Below, piece after piece: positions 6,115 through 6,903 of a stretch of DNA of 6,903 nucleotides (positions are counted from its first letter, which is position 1; each line of letters starts with the position of its first letter). Location of the stretch: the NCBI GenBank assembly GCA_029939785.1, contig JAOZSG010000184.1, positions 1-6,903 of the forward strand, given 5' to 3'. The DNA comes from Fidelibacterota bacterium. Its GTDB lineage: Bacteria > Fidelibacterota > UBA2242 > JAFGTP01. The position numbers were made by a program, and so were the translations under genes. The notes beneath the pieces were generated by a model. That model made no database searches. It was not told where the DNA came from and worked only from the letters and a program-made list of their open reading frames with translations.

Positions 6115-6903
6115 GTAATATTTTCATCCATGCTTCCACTTCTAAAACCTTCCAGATCAAGTGTCACATAATCAAACCCAAGTTGCTTAAATTTTTTAGT
6201 AATTATTTTCATAAAATTTGGTTCAACAAACTTATTTATATTTTCTAAATCAATTTCAATTCTCGCTATGTTGTTATGAGATCGAACTCGGAATTGGATA
6301 AAACCCAATCCATGCATAAATTTTTCTGCTTGATTTACACGTTTTACTTTTTCTAATGTTAGTTCTTCATTATAAGGAAATCGTGTAGCAAAACATGAAA
6401 ATGAGGGAAGTTCTGCAAAGTCAAGATTAAACTCTCTACAAAGTTCTCTAATTTCCATCTTGGATAATTCTGCCATTTGTAATGGACTGACAACTCCATG
6501 CTCTTTGATTGCTTTCATTCCCGGTCTATATACAAAACTATCATCATGAATAGTTCCATCAAAAACCACATCAAAATCATTGGAATTGGCATATTCTATT
6601 ATTTTTCCAAAATTTTCCCTTTTGCAATAATAACATCGGTGTATATGATTATTTTTCAAAATTTTAAGATGAAGCGATCCAAGATCAATCAAGTGATTAG
6701 GTAAGCCGAATTGTTTGGCAATATTTTGAGCTCTTTCAATTTCTGCATTTGGGAAAAAAGGAGATTTTATGGTTATAGTCTGTCCATTAGCACCAGAATT
6801 CTTAATCGCATAACTAAGGAATGAACTATCCAGTCCTCCGGAAAGTGCAAGAAGAGGTTTTTTGTATTTTTTTATAATTTCAAGTAATTTTTTATATTTA
6901 TCC
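6111..6903 (-). CDS. larE: LarE, ATP-dependent sulfur transferase for nickel-pincer cofactor (5' end beyond window)
   Basis: The frame stays open from the stop at 6111-6113 to the right edge, giving 263 residues. Family members are about 270, so only a few N-terminal residues are missing. LarE adenylates and then thiolates the pyridinium dicarboxylate precursor of the nickel-pincer nucleotide of lactate racemase and related enzymes. The PP-loop SGGLDS is at 6825-6842. RCYYCK (CxxC, Cys codons 6633-6635 and 6624-6626), FDGTIHDD, YRPGMKA, SCFATRFPY (third Cys 6393-6395), FRVRSHNNIARIEID and the near-terminal LDLEGFRSGSMDE follow in family order. A TTG at 6690-6692 is not the start, because the PP-loop lies upstream of it. 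Having three cysteines rather than one suggests the iron-sulfur-cluster type of LarE. It is convergent with the hydrolase and overlaps it by four bases. LarA, LarB and LarC are not in the window, so the substrate could be a related sulfur acceptor. Confidence 0.9.
   Translation of the reverse strand, partial: DKYKKLLEIIKKYKKPLLALSGGLDSSFLSYAIKNSGANGQTITIKSPFFPNAEIERAQNIAKQFGLPNHLIDLGSLHLKILKNNHIHRCYYCKRENFGKIIEYANSNDFDVVFDGTIHDDSFVYRPGMKAIKEHGVVSPLQMAELSKMEIRELCREFNLDFAELPSFSCFATRFPYNEELTLEKVKRVNQAEKFMHGLGFIQFRVRSHNNIARIEIDLENINKFVEPNFMKIITKKFKQLGFDYVTLDLEGFRSGSMDENIT

Noticed and set aside
6690..6692. TTG as the start codon of LarE
   Set aside because: The frame continues upstream to the window edge and encodes the essential SGGLDS PP-loop, so the real start is outside the window.
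6498..6704. Open frame of 68 codons on the plus strand inside larE
   Set aside because: It lies antisense to the CxxC and FDGT motifs of larE and has no recognisable domain; it is a shadow frame.

Overview
The window is AT-rich (about 30% G+C by eye) and most likely comes from a member of the Bacteroidota or a close relative in the FCB group. The main pointer is a DUF3078-type outer-membrane β-barrel protein, with a signal peptide and a C-terminal Phe, of a kind I know chiefly from Bacteroidota. The very large soluble REC/multi-PAS kinase is also common in environmental Bacteroidota, although similar kinases occur in spirochaetes and methanogens. I cannot place the organism below phylum level.

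Layout. Positions 1-140 hold no gene. They contain two hairpins, each followed by the word CCTATTTGT, and the second hairpin is a convincing Rho-independent terminator for the minus strand. From 4570 down to 141 runs a two-gene minus-strand operon: a 1147-residue hybrid histidine kinase (REC, PAS, GAF, four more PAS, HisKA_2-type H-box, HATPase_c), then after 26 bases the 319-residue DUF3078 protein. A 560-base divergent intergenic region (4571-5130) separates this operon from a plus-strand gene and carries several repeat or palindrome motifs that look regulatory. The plus-strand gene (5131-6114) encodes a 327-residue metallo-β-lactamase-fold hydrolase with a full metal-ligand set. It converges on a minus-strand larE-type gene (6111 to beyond 6903), and the two stop codons overlap in a single TTAA.

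How the genes may work together. The kinase has no membrane segment and no DNA-binding output. It should receive cytosolic signals through its PAS and GAF domains, and phosphate or regulation through its own N-terminal receiver. Its output partner is not in the window. Co-transcription with an outer-membrane protein of unknown function is the only local hint of a target process. The hydrolase and LarE are probably independent of the kinase operon, and LarE implies nickel-pincer-nucleotide or related sulfur-transfer chemistry elsewhere in the genome.

I found no clearly new system. The most notable points are a gap-free internal PAS duplication in the kinase, the motif-rich divergent promoter region, the three-cysteine pattern of LarE, and the hairpin repeats at the left edge.
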